37,756 bases of DNA from Bacillota bacterium. Lineage in GTDB: Bacteria; Bacillota; Clostridia; Oscillospirales; Acutalibacteraceae. This document shows, one piece after another, positions 18,065 through 27,820 of the stretch. Numbering within the stretch: the first letter of the stretch is position 1; each line of letters begins with the position of its first letter. The DNA is taken from assembly GCA_029008595.1 (NCBI GenBank), contig JAQXJH010000019.1, forward strand, positions 1 to 37,756. Reading direction: 5' to 3'. Made by a program: the position numbers and the translations under genes. The notes beneath the pieces were generated by a model that had not been told where the DNA came from, did not search any database, and saw nothing but the letters and a program-made list of their open reading frames with translations.

Positions 18065-18250
18065 TCAATACTTTTTCATGCGGCGGTAGACGTCCAGAAC
18101 CAGCTGATACCGTTCGGGCGGCATTCCGTGAAACGGCACGTTGCTGGTGCAGAAAAAGTAGCCGCCGCCCGGCTTTGCATAGGTCAGGCAGTATTCCACG
18201 CTGTCGATCACGCAATTCCCGTGAATTTGCATTTTTTTGCGCCGCGGCAC
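18065..18250 (-). pseudogene. Probable C-terminal remnant of a uroporphyrinogen-decarboxylase-family protein
   Basis: NCVIDSVEYCLTYAKPGGGYFFCTSNVPFHGMPPERYQLVLDVYRRMKKY* resembles the URO-D C-terminal GGGyif...PPE pattern; only about 61 codons, with a stop immediately upstream. Confidence 0.5.
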
Positions 18251-18259
18251 TTAAAATGA

Positions 18260-18288
18260 TTGAACAAGCCGAACGGATTTGCTATAAT
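18260..18288 (+). promoter_or_regulatory. Promoter of hisS-aspS
   Basis: TTGAAC (18260-18265), 17 nt, TATAAT (18283-18288). Confidence 0.8.
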
Positions 18289-18358
18289 GAAAAGAAAAGC
18301 AAAGGCAGCCCGGAAAAACGGTTTGAAGCCCGGAGCTGCGAAAGGATGGACAGGAACG

Positions 18359-19711
18359 ATGGCATTATTGACAAAGGCCCCGCGCGGCACACAGGACGTT
18401 ACCCCAAAAGAAAGCGGAAAATGGCAGACCGTGGAACGCGTTGCACGCGAAACTGCGGCACATTACGGCTTTCATGAGATCCGCACGCCGGTTTTTGAGC
18501 ATACCGAGCTGTTCCTGCGCTCGGTCGGTGATACGACCGACGTGGTGCAGAAGGAAATGTACACGTTCAACGACAAGGGCGGCCGTTCTATTACGCTCCG
18601 GCCGGAGGGCACTGCCGGCGCTGCGCGCGCCATGGTGGAGCATGCGCTTTACAACGACGGTCTGCCGGTCAAGGTCTGGTATCAGACGAGCTGCTACCGT
18701 TACGAAAAGCCGCAGGCCGGCCGTCTGCGCGAATTTCACCAATTCGGCGTGGAATGCTTCGGCGCTTCGGAGCCTGCTGCAGACGCCGAGATCATCTGTC
18801 TGGCAAACTCGATCTTTGATTCGCTCGGCGTTACCGGGCTGGCGCTGCAGATCAATTCCATCGGCTGCCCGGCCTGCCGCGCGGAATACCATAAAGCGCT
18901 GCGCGAATATTTTGCCGCGCACACCGAGGAGCTTTGTGAGACCTGCCGGGAGCGGCTGGAACGCAACCCGATGCGCATTCTGGACTGCAAAAGCCCGGTC
19001 TGCTCCGAAATTGCCGCCGGAGCGCCGAAAATGATCGATTACCTCTGCGGCGACTGCCGGGCGCATTTTGACGCCGTACAGGATTACCTGACCGCAGCGG
19101 GGATCCCCTTTACCGTGAACCCGACCATTGTGCGCGGACTGGATTATTACACCCGCACCGTGTTTGAATTTGTTTCCACGCAGATCGGCGCGCAGGGAAC
19201 CGTCTGCGGCGGCGGCCGCTACGACGGCCTGATCGACGAGCTTGGCGGCGCGCACACCCCGTCCCTCGGCTTCGGGCTTGGAATGGAGCGCCTGCTGCTT
19301 CTGCTGGAGGCACAGCAGGTCGAGCTGCCGGAGGAGGAGCCCTGCGACCTTTACCTTGCCGCGCTCGGCAAAAACGCGCAGCGCGAGGTCTTTGCGCTGA
19401 TGCAGAAGGTGCGCGCGGAGGGTTTTGCGGCCGAATGCGATCTGAACGGACGCAGCCTGAAGGCCCAGATGAAATACGCCGATAAGATCGGCGCAAAATT
19501 TACGATGGTCATCGGCGACAGCGAACTGGAAGCCGGTGCGGCCCGATTGAAAAACATGGCGACCGGCGAGCAGCGCGAGGTTCGATTCAGCGAATTGCTT
19601 TCCAGCCTGTATGACGCACGGTTCGCCGGTGTGCTGGACGACATCGCCGATCTTGGCGGCATGGGGGACGAAGCGGACGCCCTGCTGAAAAAGATGCGGT
19701 CGGAAGAATAA
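18359..19711 (+). CDS. hisS: Histidyl-tRNA synthetase
   Basis: KAPRGTQDVTPKES, HEIRTPVFEHTELFLRSVGDTTDVVQKEMYTF, LRPEGTAGAARAMVEH, YQTSCYRYEKPQAGRLREFHQFGVE, GRYDGLIDELGG class II motifs. Confidence 0.98.
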   Translation: MALLTKAPRGTQDVTPKESGKWQTVERVARETAAHYGFHEIRTPVFEHTELFLRSVGDTTDVVQKEMYTFNDKGGRSITLRPEGTAGAARAMVEHALYNDGLPVKVWYQTSCYRYEKPQAGRLREFHQFGVECFGASEPAADAEIICLANSIFDSLGVTGLALQINSIGCPACRAEYHKALREYFAAHTEELCETCRERLERNPMRILDCKSPVCSEIAAGAPKMIDYLCGDCRAHFDAVQDYLTAAGIPFTVNPTIVRGLDYYTRTVFEFVSTQIGAQGTVCGGGRYDGLIDELGGAHTPSLGFGLGMERLLLLLEAQQVELPEEEPCDLYLAALGKNAQREVFALMQKVRAEGFAAECDLNGRSLKAQMKYADKIGAKFTMVIGDSELEAGAARLKNMATGEQREVRFSELLSSLYDARFAGVLDDIADLGGMGDEADALLKKMRSEE

Positions 19712-19722
19712 GAATGCTGCCT

Positions 19723-19740
19723 GCCGGCCGGACGGCCGGC
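19723..19740 (+). repeat. Perfect GC palindrome in the hisS-aspS intergenic gap
   Basis: GCCGGCCG-GA-CGGCCGGC, immediately before the aspS ribosome-binding region, no U-run. Confidence 0.7.
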
Positions 19741-19763
19741 GAGGAGGAAAGGATGAATCAGAA

Positions 19764-21560
19764 ATGCCGGAATTTATGACTGGTATGAAACGAACAAATT
19801 ATTGCGGAGAGCTTCGCATGAGCGACGCCGGCCGCGAAGTGGTGGTCTGCGGTTGGGTGCAGCGCCGGCGCGACCTCGGTCAGCTGATCTTTATCGACCT
19901 GCGCGACCGCACAGGAATCGTTCAGCTCGCTTTTGACGAACAGACCGATCGGGAAGTGTTTGAAAAAGCTTCTTCCGCCCGTTCGGAATTTGTGCTTGCC
20001 GCGCGCGGCGCTGTGCGGGAGCGTTCTTCCAAAAACATGGATCTTCCGACGGGAGAGATCGAAGTGGCCGTCTGTGAGCTTCGCATCCTCAGCGAAGCGG
20101 AGACGCCCCCGTTCGAGATCGTCGACCATTCCGCCACCGCCGAAGCCACCCGCCTGAAATACCGCTACCTTGACCTTCGCCGCCCGGAACTGACGAAGAA
20201 CATTCTCTTCCGTCATAAGGTGGCAAAGATCACGCGCGACTATTTTGACGAACAGGGCTTCATCGAAATCGAGACCCCGATGCTGATCCGCTCCACACCG
20301 GAGGGCGCGCGGGACTTTCTGGTTCCCAGCCGCATCCACAAAGGCAGCTTCTATGCGCTGCCACAGTCGCCGCAGCTTTACAAGCAGCTTTCCATGGTCG
20401 CCGGGTTCGACCGCTATATGCAGATCGCCCGCTGCTTCCGCGACGAGGACCTTCGCGCCGACCGCCAGCCGGAATTCACACAGATCGACCTTGAGATGTC
20501 CTTTGTGGAAATGGAGGATGTTCTGAAAATCGGCGAGGGCTTTATGCAGCGCGTATTCAAAGAAGCACTCGGCATCGACCTTCCTCTTCCGCTGCCCCGC
20601 CTGACCTACCGCGAAGCAATGGAACGCTACGGTTCCGACAAGCCCGATACGCGCTACGGCATGGAGCTTTACGATCTGAGCGATCTTGTCCGTGCAAGCG
20701 GCTTCTCCGTTTTTGCGAACGCAGTCGCAGGCGGCGGCAGCGTTCGCGGGATCACCGCCAAAAACGCCGTTTCCGCGCTGACGCGCAAGGAGATCGACAA
20801 GCTGACCGAAATGATCCGGGGCATCGGCGGCAAGGGGCTTGCCTGGATCCGCCTGACGCCGGACGGGATCACCTCCTCATTTGCAAAATTCATGAAGGAG
20901 GAAGAAATGCAGGCGATCCTGCAGCGCGCGGGCGCCGAAACCGGCGACGTCGTGCTGATCATCGCCGACACCAAAACGAGCCATGTGCTGCCGCAGCTCG
21001 GTCAGCTGCGCATCGAACTGGCCAAAAAGCTGAAACTGATCCCACAGGGTAAATATAACCTGCTCTGGATCGTCGAATTCCCGTTCTTTGATTACGACGA
21101 AGAGCTTGGGCAGTTTGTTGCGATGCACCACCCGTTCACCGCGCCGCTGCAGGAATGCCTTCCTTATCTGGAAAGCGACAAGGCCAATGTCCGCGCGCAG
21201 TGCTACGACCTGGTGCTCAACGGGATCGAACTGGCCAGCGGCTCCATCCGCATCACCAATCCGGAGCTGCAAAGCCGGATCTTCAAGCTGCTCGGTCTTT
21301 CCGACGAAGAGGCCTATGCAAAATTCGGTTATCTGCTTGATGCGTTCCGCTACGGTGCTCCGCCGCACGGCGGTATGGGGCTTGGGCTGGATCGTCTGGT
21401 GATGCAGCTGCTCGCCTGCGACAGCCTGCGCGATGTGATCGCCTTCCCCAAGGTACAGAACGCCAGCGAACTGATGACGGCTGCGCCGGCCGCTGTGGAT
21501 GCCGCTCAGCTCGCCGAGCTCGGCATTGCCGTTGCTGCGCAGGAAAAACCGGAAAACTGA
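19764..21560 (+). CDS. aspS: Aspartyl-tRNA synthetase
   Basis: VVVCGWVQRRRDLGQLIFIDLRDRTGIVQL, RYLDLRRPELTKNILFRHK, IETPMLIRSTPEGARDFLVPSR, QSPQLYKQLSMVAGFDRYMQIARCFRDEDLRADRQPEFTQIDLEMSF. Confidence 0.98.
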   Translation: MPEFMTGMKRTNYCGELRMSDAGREVVVCGWVQRRRDLGQLIFIDLRDRTGIVQLAFDEQTDREVFEKASSARSEFVLAARGAVRERSSKNMDLPTGEIEVAVCELRILSEAETPPFEIVDHSATAEATRLKYRYLDLRRPELTKNILFRHKVAKITRDYFDEQGFIEIETPMLIRSTPEGARDFLVPSRIHKGSFYALPQSPQLYKQLSMVAGFDRYMQIARCFRDEDLRADRQPEFTQIDLEMSFVEMEDVLKIGEGFMQRVFKEALGIDLPLPLPRLTYREAMERYGSDKPDTRYGMELYDLSDLVRASGFSVFANAVAGGGSVRGITAKNAVSALTRKEIDKLTEMIRGIGGKGLAWIRLTPDGITSSFAKFMKEEEMQAILQRAGAETGDVVLIIADTKTSHVLPQLGQLRIELAKKLKLIPQGKYNLLWIVEFPFFDYDEELGQFVAMHHPFTAPLQECLPYLESDKANVRAQCYDLVLNGIELASGSIRITNPELQSRIFKLLGLSDEEAYAKFGYLLDAFRYGAPPHGGMGLGLDRLVMQLLACDSLRDVIAFPKVQNASELMTAAPAAVDAAQLAELGIAVAAQEKPEN

Positions 21561-21600
21561 TTTTTGCGTCGAAACGCTCGCTGCAAAACAGCGGAAAACA

Positions 21601-21645
21601 ACAGCGCGGTCGGAAACCCGAAAAGGGTTTCTGACCGCGCTGTTT
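21601..21645 (+). terminator. Rho-independent terminator after aspS
   Basis: acagcgcggtcggaaaccc-gaaa-agggtttctgaccgcgctgttt. Confidence 0.88.
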
Positions 21646-21734
21646 GCGTTGGAAGCAATTTGTGAAGAAAATTCCGACCGGCAGAACCGGGGTACCGTCA
21701 GCAAGCCGAACGGCATTCCCGGCGGGTTCAAAGT

Positions 21735-22427
21735 TTATCCGGCCAGGTTTTCCTTTGCCGGCTGCGTCTGATCAACATACTCAGCGACAAACGGCTGCAG
21801 CTGCCGGGTAACCTTGGCGTTTTCCGGGATCCAAAGCGTTTTTCCGTCGTCTGAAACGGAGCAGCAGTCGATCAGATCGTTGATCTGATTCAGCAATGCC
21901 AGTTCCTCGGGGCTGTTCTGTACGTATGACGCATTGTTTTCCATCAGGGAAATCTGGGCGTGTGCCGCTAAGATAATGCCGTAATATTTTTTCTGAATGG
22001 CTGTTTTTTCATTCCTGATTTCATTGGAATCGGAACTGCTGATCACAGGCATCTGCTCTTCCAGATCTCTGACCTCTGCCAGCAGTCTGGCTTTTTCTTC
22101 CGCCAGGTAGTTTGATCCGGCAGCTTCCCTGCGGGCTTCCTCATGCAGCCGGTCGGTCTGGAAAGCGGCCTCCTCTTCCGTCAGATCGGGATGCTCCTGC
22201 ATATAGGCCTGCAGCTTCTGATCAAACAGCTTTGTGACGCTGATCGTTCTGTCGATCTCTTCGTTCTGCTGATTGACATAGTTCATTGCCGTTTCGTCTG
22301 TAAAAACAAGCGCATAATCTTCTTTTTGGAACATTCCCTTTTGATTTTGCTGTGCTGTGGCAGAATAAACGGGGAAAATCGCAAGGACGGCGACGACCAG
22401 AACAGACAATAAAATCTTTCTTTTCAT
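21735..22427 (-). CDS. Hypothetical secreted protein (signal peptide, coiled/helical)
   Basis: MKRKILLSVLVVAVLAIFPVYSATAQQ signal peptide; charged helical body; no recognised family. Confidence 0.75.
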   Translation of the reverse strand: MKRKILLSVLVVAVLAIFPVYSATAQQNQKGMFQKEDYALVFTDETAMNYVNQQNEEIDRTISVTKLFDQKLQAYMQEHPDLTEEEAAFQTDRLHEEARREAAGSNYLAEEKARLLAEVRDLEEQMPVISSSDSNEIRNEKTAIQKKYYGIILAAHAQISLMENNASYVQNSPEELALLNQINDLIDCCSVSDDGKTLWIPENAKVTRQLQPFVAEYVDQTQPAKENLAG

Positions 22428-22443
22428 GACTGATTACACCTCT

Positions 22444-23847
22444 TTAATCAAACAATTTCCAATAGACCTTTTCCACAGGAACAAACTGTTCTGCCGCGCG
22501 GGGCAGAAAACAGACCTTGTTGATGGAAAGCTCTGTGCCGCTGTACAGGTTTGCCCCCTGAGCGGGTACCGCCAGAATGCCACTGCAGAAAGGATACAGC
22601 TCGGTCCCCTCCGGCAGCTGGCTGCAGTCGACCGGCGTTGGGGCGGTATAGTTCAGGCGGTCGTTCTGCGCATCGTACTCCAGATAACCAAAGGTATAAT
22701 GCTCTCCGTTCACGGTTTCGAGCAGGATCCTGTTTCCGTTATCCTGCGTTCTGATTTCTCCGACCTCGCCGACCCCATCGACCTTTTCAAAGACGGGGTG
22801 CGTCTGCTGTTTTGGCTTTGAGGGGTCTTTGCCGGATTCCTCTGTCACGCGGCGGAAATCTTCCAGCTCCGGATACAGATACAGCCGGTTTTCCCCGTCC
22901 AGCGCCATGATGCAAAAATTCATTCCGCCACCCAGCAGATCGGCTGCGCGGATATCCAACGAAACCGGCTGGAATACGTTCCGGTCGGAGGAAATCAGCA
23001 TTTCTCCGTCATAGCCGTTGGCGTATCCCTCCGGGGAAGAGTAAACGGGAGCGGAATAAATCATGCCGTCCTCGCAGAGGATGTACAGCGACCGTTCGTT
23101 GGCCACGATCTTCCTGACCGGGCCGGGCGTCGTGACCTGAACCGGTTTGAAGTAGAATTCATCCGTGACCACAGAATATCCGCCGTAAAGGGACATGGTG
23201 CCGAGGCAATAAAGCTCACCCTGTTCCGTAAGAAGGAACGAATCGAATCCGTTGCTTTCCGCCTGAACAATTTTGCCTTCAAACGGATATTCGCGGTAGA
23301 TGCAGCGGTTGTCTTCGGTGTCTGCAACGTGTTCGGGCAGCGGAAAGTTGGGGACTCCAAAGATGCAGTAGACCTTTCCGCTCTCCCCCACGCAGAGATA
23401 CGGGGTAAGGAGGCTCATCTTTTCCGGGAGATTCATTTTCAGCAGAAGCGGTTCCCATGCATCGGTGCCGCTCTGCACCGCCTCGCTCAGACCGCCGAAC
23501 AGCTGCAGATAGCGCTGAGGAACATACAGCTCATTCTGTGCGCTGCAGACCTGATAGCGGCCGATGCAGGTGTTCAGATAACTGCCGCCGTCGGCAGCGG
23601 AGAAAACCTGCAGCGAGGTGTCTGAGCGGACGATGTCCAGCTGCTCAACCTGATCCACGAACAGCTGCGAAGCTGCTTGAACCGGGGCGGACGACGCCTG
23701 CGGCTCTGCAGAGGATACCGGTTCCTGCCGCGAAACAGCGCCGCTGCTTGCCGGAGCGGGATCGGGCAAGGGGGAACCGCAGGAGCACAAGAGGAACACG
23801 AGCGCTCCTGCAGCAGCAAAAAGAGTGTTTTTCCGAAGCTTTTTCAT
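22444..23847 (-). CDS. Lipoprotein with RCC1/beta-propeller-like repeats
   Basis: MKKLRKNTLFAAAGALVFLLCSCGS lipobox; repeated LLTEQGELYCLG..., NERSLYILCEDGMIYSA..., CIMALDGENRLYLYPE pattern. Start chosen at ATG 23847 (track extends to 23967). Confidence 0.78.
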   Translation of the reverse strand: MKKLRKNTLFAAAGALVFLLCSCGSPLPDPAPASSGAVSRQEPVSSAEPQASSAPVQAASQLFVDQVEQLDIVRSDTSLQVFSAADGGSYLNTCIGRYQVCSAQNELYVPQRYLQLFGGLSEAVQSGTDAWEPLLLKMNLPEKMSLLTPYLCVGESGKVYCIFGVPNFPLPEHVADTEDNRCIYREYPFEGKIVQAESNGFDSFLLTEQGELYCLGTMSLYGGYSVVTDEFYFKPVQVTTPGPVRKIVANERSLYILCEDGMIYSAPVYSSPEGYANGYDGEMLISSDRNVFQPVSLDIRAADLLGGGMNFCIMALDGENRLYLYPELEDFRRVTEESGKDPSKPKQQTHPVFEKVDGVGEVGEIRTQDNGNRILLETVNGEHYTFGYLEYDAQNDRLNYTAPTPVDCSQLPEGTELYPFCSGILAVPAQGANLYSGTELSINKVCFLPRAAEQFVPVEKVYWKLFD

Positions 23848-23963
23848 GGCGAATCCTCCAAACGGTGATTTGCTTTTGGGGGAGAAATCAGTTTTTAACT
23901 GGCACTCCACCAAAGCTTCATATTTACGCGGACGAATTTCGCAGAAAGTACTTTTCAGCAGGA

Positions 23964-24431
23964 TCAAGACTGTTTTACGGTGAATTCCGCAGCAAGCAGA
24001 TAAGTCCGACCCTCTGATCTCATCGTGAACAGATAGCGGTAGGTACCGTCAGGCAAATAGTCGTACAAATCATCCAGATTGATGACAAAGTACATGGAAT
24101 CTCTTGCCGGTAAAGGACAGTACCATATTTCAGGCAAGGTACTTTTGGGCGGAACCTGATACCACTTGCCGTCTACCGACACCTCAAGTGTCGGAGCACC
24201 TACTTCGACAACCGCTTCCGTGTAAAGAGAATTATACAGGGAGCCGTCAATGGCGTGACAAAGATTCGATTGCGACGTTACCTGACAGTCCCATGAAAGT
24301 TCGACAGACTTACTGTCGAGTTCTCTGCCGGGCTGCAATTCTGTCGTATTCCATGGATTGCGGGAACAACCGGATAATAACAGGAAAAGTATCAGCAGGA
24401 GTGAGGTAATCAAAAATAATGATCTTTTCAA
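23964..24431 (-). CDS. Putative lipoprotein, paralog of the next gene
   Basis: MKRSLFLITSLLLILFLLLSGCSRN lipobox; GKWYQVPPKSTL...LYDYLPDGTYRYLF. Confidence 0.78.
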   Translation of the reverse strand: MKRSLFLITSLLLILFLLLSGCSRNPWNTTELQPGRELDSKSVELSWDCQVTSQSNLCHAIDGSLYNSLYTEAVVEVGAPTLEVSVDGKWYQVPPKSTLPEIWYCPLPARDSMYFVINLDDLYDYLPDGTYRYLFTMRSEGRTYLLAAEFTVKQS

Positions 24432-24446
24432 AATTTACATCACCTT

Positions 24447-24947
24447 TCAGGGAATACAAAACGAAGCGCCAATTTGGTGCGTTTCTCCCCCTGCTGCAGA
24501 AAGCGGAATCAACAGCAGATATTCGCCCTTCGGCAGGAAATCGTAATAATCTGTCATATAATAAGACTGGAGTACCATGGAACATTTATTGAGCTGAACC
24601 CGATATTCTGCAGGGTCGGCATTCAGGTCTGCTTTGCGGGGAACCTCGTACCATTTTTCGTTCTTTGAGCAAACCAGCATAAAGTTATTGCCTGTACAGG
24701 AAAGTGTTTCATCTCCCCGATTGGTATAGGCCAGTTGGAGAATCTGATATGGTTTTGTATCATTTTGATCCACATCAAAATAAGAATCAAAATAATAAAA
24801 CACAAACACATTGGCCTCACAATTCACACAATTCTGCGGAACAGCAATTTCCCGCCAATCAGCTGGTTGGGATTCGCGTCTTGCAGAGCATCCCAATATA
24901 AGACTGACCAACGGAAAACTGAAAAGCATAAAAATAATCCGTTTCAT
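24447..24947 (-). CDS. Putative lipoprotein, paralog of 23964-24431
   Basis: MKRIIFMLFSFPLVSLILGCSAR lipobox; EKWYEVPRKADL...YYDFLPKGEYLLLIPL. Confidence 0.78.
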   Translation of the reverse strand: MKRIIFMLFSFPLVSLILGCSARRESQPADWREIAVPQNCVNCEANVFVFYYFDSYFDVDQNDTKPYQILQLAYTNRGDETLSCTGNNFMLVCSKNEKWYEVPRKADLNADPAEYRVQLNKCSMVLQSYYMTDYYDFLPKGEYLLLIPLSAAGGETHQIGASFCIP

Positions 24948-24960
24948 TCGGGATTCCCTT

Positions 24961-25131
24961 TCATTTTAGAGCATAGTCCAGCCGTATATTCTGATTAATT
25001 GATTCAATTGTACCCGATTCCTCGCTACATACAGTAAATTCAATGTTTAGGACACCCTGGGTATTCTGTTTCGTAGAACTACCTGATGAAGAAACCATAA
25101 TCGGTTCTGAAAATATCGGCGGCTTCTGCAT
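24961..25131 (-). CDS. Short hypothetical ORF (56 aa from the SD-preceded ATG; track extends to 25266)
   Basis: gcagaaaaggtgagtccgATG; no recognised family; possibly a truncated gene. Confidence 0.35.
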   Translation of the reverse strand: MQKPPIFSEPIMVSSSGSSTKQNTQGVLNIEFTVCSEESGTIESINQNIRLDYALK

Positions 25132-25541
25132 CGGACTCACCTTTTCTGCTTTTATTTTGCAGCGCTTTTGAGAGAAAAAGATCATTAAAAGCAAATGGAA
25201 CAAGGATTCGATAAAGAACGATTCTTCTTTTACAGGAAAATTATCCTTTATCTGTATTGTATACAATTTATGAGCAAAAGTAAATAGAAAAATCCCTCTT
25301 TTTATAAATTCAATAATAAAATGCGCAAAAAAGAAAGATTTGATGCATTCTCTTCGCCGGGAGCTTTTCGTACCAGCCGCGCGAAAAAGGACGATATCCC
25401 GTCGGGAAAAAGCGCGGCCGGGGTATAGAGGAAAAAAGCGTGCGCGGGTTCGCTTGCAGTTTGCCCGGCAAGGCGGTATAATAAATCAGAACAACCGAAA
25501 CGAAAAACGACAGACATTGCAGTCAGAAAAGGATAACAGGG

Positions 25542-26267
25542 ATGGATGAACTGACGACATACACCTGGAAAAAGGAGATCGCCTCCTATGAAGTGGATCG
25601 CAGCAACCGGCTGCGGCTTTCGACGATCCTGCGGCTGATGCAGGAATCCGGAGACCGGCAGACGGCGGAGGAGGATATTCCGTACGAGCAGGTCGTGAAA
25701 AAGGTCTGCATGGTGCTGATCTCGCGTTCGTCGGTTCTGGTGCACCGCTACCCGGCCGCGCGCGAGGAGCTGACCATGACGACGCTGCAGCGGGCGGTGC
25801 GCGGCGTCCGGATGTACCGTGATTTTATTTTTCGCGTCGGAGAAGAGACGGTCGTGGAAGCGACCAATGAATATTTCTGCGCCGATCTGCAGACGCGCCG
25901 CGTGATCCGTCCGGACGTTTACCTGAATTCCAATTTCAAAATGAATCAGTCCTTTGTGCCGGGCAACCCGCAGCCCAAACGGATCGCCCTGCCGGCGGAA
26001 ATGGCTCCGGCCGGGGAGCGCACCGTCTACGAGTCGTTTGTGGACAACAACGGTCATATGAATAATTCGTGGTACTGCGATTTTGCGGCCGATGCGCTGC
26101 CGGAGGAGCTGCAGCGCCGCCCGGTCAGGACCTTGTTTACCAACTATGTTCACGAGGCGCTGCCGGGCAGCACGCTTTCGCTTTTTACCGCGCAGCAGGG
26201 AGATACGGCGTTCGTGCGCGGCGATCTCGGCGCAGAGCAGAGCTTTGCGGTGGAGTTCGGGTATTGA
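25542..26267 (+). CDS. Acyl-ACP thioesterase (FatA/B-like hotdog)
   Basis: YEVDRSNRLRLSTILRLMQESGDRQ, ESFVDNNGHMNNSWYCDFAADALP, double-hotdog length and motifs. Upstream TTGCAG-17-TATAAT. Confidence 0.88.
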   Translation: MDELTTYTWKKEIASYEVDRSNRLRLSTILRLMQESGDRQTAEEDIPYEQVVKKVCMVLISRSSVLVHRYPAAREELTMTTLQRAVRGVRMYRDFIFRVGEETVVEATNEYFCADLQTRRVIRPDVYLNSNFKMNQSFVPGNPQPKRIALPAEMAPAGERTVYESFVDNNGHMNNSWYCDFAADALPEELQRRPVRTLFTNYVHEALPGSTLSLFTAQQGDTAFVRGDLGAEQSFAVEFGY

Positions 26268-26304
26268 CAGGCCGCCGGTTTGAAACGGAGAAGGAGTGGA
26301 ACCG

Positions 26305-27138
26305 ATGAAGTATCCGTACGGCAAGAACATTCTGATCACCGGCGCCGGCTCGGGGCTGGGCAAAAGCTCTGCAGAATATTTTGCGCAAGCAGGCTATTCC
26401 GTCTGGGGTGTTTCGCGTTCCTGCGGGCGCAGCGAACGGCAGGTCGGCGCCGGAGTGATCCGGATGCTGCCCATGGATGTGACGGATGACGCCTCGGTCG
26501 ATGCAGCGGCAGCCGAAATCCTGGCGCAGTCGGGAGGCATCGGCATCGTGCTGCACTGCGCAGGCTTCGGGATCGCCGGTGCGTGCGAGGACACACCTCT
26601 GGAGGCGGCCCATGCACAGATGGAGACAAATTATTTCGGCGTACTGCGTGTCAACCGGGCGATACTGCCGTCCATGCGCGCGCAGGGCTTCGGGCTGATC
26701 CTTGTGACAGGCTCCGTCGCGGGGCTGGTCTCCATTCCGTTCCAGTCGCATTACGCCTCCAGCAAATTTGCGCTGGAAGCAGCCGTGCAGGCGCTGCGCA
26801 TGGAAGGCCGCCCGTTCGGGATCCGCGCTGCACTGCTGGAACCGGGCGACACCCGGACGGGCTTTACCGGAGCGCGGAAGATGGCGCTGCCGGAAGCTTC
26901 GCCCTACCGCGCAGCCTGTGAGCGGGCGGTAGGAAAAATGGCGCACGATGAAGAAAACGGAAAACCGCCGGAATCGGTGGCAAAAAAGGCGCTGGCGCTG
27001 GCGCAGAAAAGGAATCCGCGCATGCATCATGTGATCGGCGCAGATTACCGTCTGCTGGCCGGACTAATCAAACTTCTTCCCGAAGGCGCCGTCGAAGCGA
27101 TCCTTCGCCGGATGTACTGCTCCGCGCCGCGCGGCTGA
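26305..27138 (+). CDS. Short-chain dehydrogenase/reductase
   Basis: NILITGAGSGLGKSSAEYFAQAGYSVWGVSR (TGxxxGxG), VLHCAGFGIAGACEDT, YASSKFALEAAVQALRMEG. Confidence 0.93.
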   Translation: MKYPYGKNILITGAGSGLGKSSAEYFAQAGYSVWGVSRSCGRSERQVGAGVIRMLPMDVTDDASVDAAAAEILAQSGGIGIVLHCAGFGIAGACEDTPLEAAHAQMETNYFGVLRVNRAILPSMRAQGFGLILVTGSVAGLVSIPFQSHYASSKFALEAAVQALRMEGRPFGIRAALLEPGDTRTGFTGARKMALPEASPYRAACERAVGKMAHDEENGKPPESVAKKALALAQKRNPRMHHVIGADYRLLAGLIKLLPEGAVEAILRRMYCSAPRG

Positions 27139-27194
27139 CGGAGCGTTCAAAGAACAGGATTCCGATCAATCAATAAAAAAGGCAGGTTTTTGAA

Positions 27195-27770
27195 ATGAGT
27201 CAACTGATCCTGGCGTCCGCTTCGCCGCGGCGCCGCGAACTGATGGAACAAACGGGTCTTGCATTCACCGTGATCCCTTCGGAAACGGACGAAAGCGCTG
27301 CCGAAGGGCTGCCGCCCAAAACCATGGTAAAGCATCTGGCGCGGCAGAAGGCGCTGGCCGTTGCGGCGGAACATCCGGATGCGGTCGTGCTCGGCGCCGA
27401 TACGGCAGTCGCCATCGACGGCGAGGTGCTTGGCAAACCAAAGGACGAGGAAGACGCCCGCCGGATGCTCCGGCTGCTTTCCGGCCGGGAACATTGCGTT
27501 CATACCGGCGTCTGCGTGGTGCTGCCGGGCGGAACGGCCATCACCTTCTGCGAAACCTCCCGCGTAACGTTCCGCGGACTTTCTCCGGATGCGATCGACC
27601 GCTACGTCGCCACAAAAGAACCGATGGATAAAGCGGGAGCATACGCGATTCAGGGGGAGGGCGCAAAGCTGGTGCGCGATTATTCCGGCGATTACACCAA
27701 TATTGTCGGGCTGCCGGCGTGGCGCGTGCTGCGTGTGCTGAACTGCCTGCAGCAGGACATTCCGTTCTGA
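27195..27770 (+). CDS. maf: Maf-family nucleotide pyrophosphatase
   Basis: LILASASPRRRELMEQTGLAFTVIPSETDE, VLGADTAVAIDGEVLGKPKDEEDARRMLRLLSG, EPMDKAGAYAIQGEGAKLVRDYSGDYTNIVGLP. Confidence 0.97.
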   Translation: MSQLILASASPRRRELMEQTGLAFTVIPSETDESAAEGLPPKTMVKHLARQKALAVAAEHPDAVVLGADTAVAIDGEVLGKPKDEEDARRMLRLLSGREHCVHTGVCVVLPGGTAITFCETSRVTFRGLSPDAIDRYVATKEPMDKAGAYAIQGEGAKLVRDYSGDYTNIVGLPAWRVLRVLNCLQQDIPF

Positions 27771-27820
27771 AGCAGCAAGAATGAAATTCCGCCGGCCGGC
27801 GGAGGAAGGGAGCAACCGGC

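Noticed and set aside
18289-18358. T-box leader upstream of hisS-aspS
   Set aside because: Only about 60-70 nt from promoter to start codon and no T-box consensus or terminator seen.
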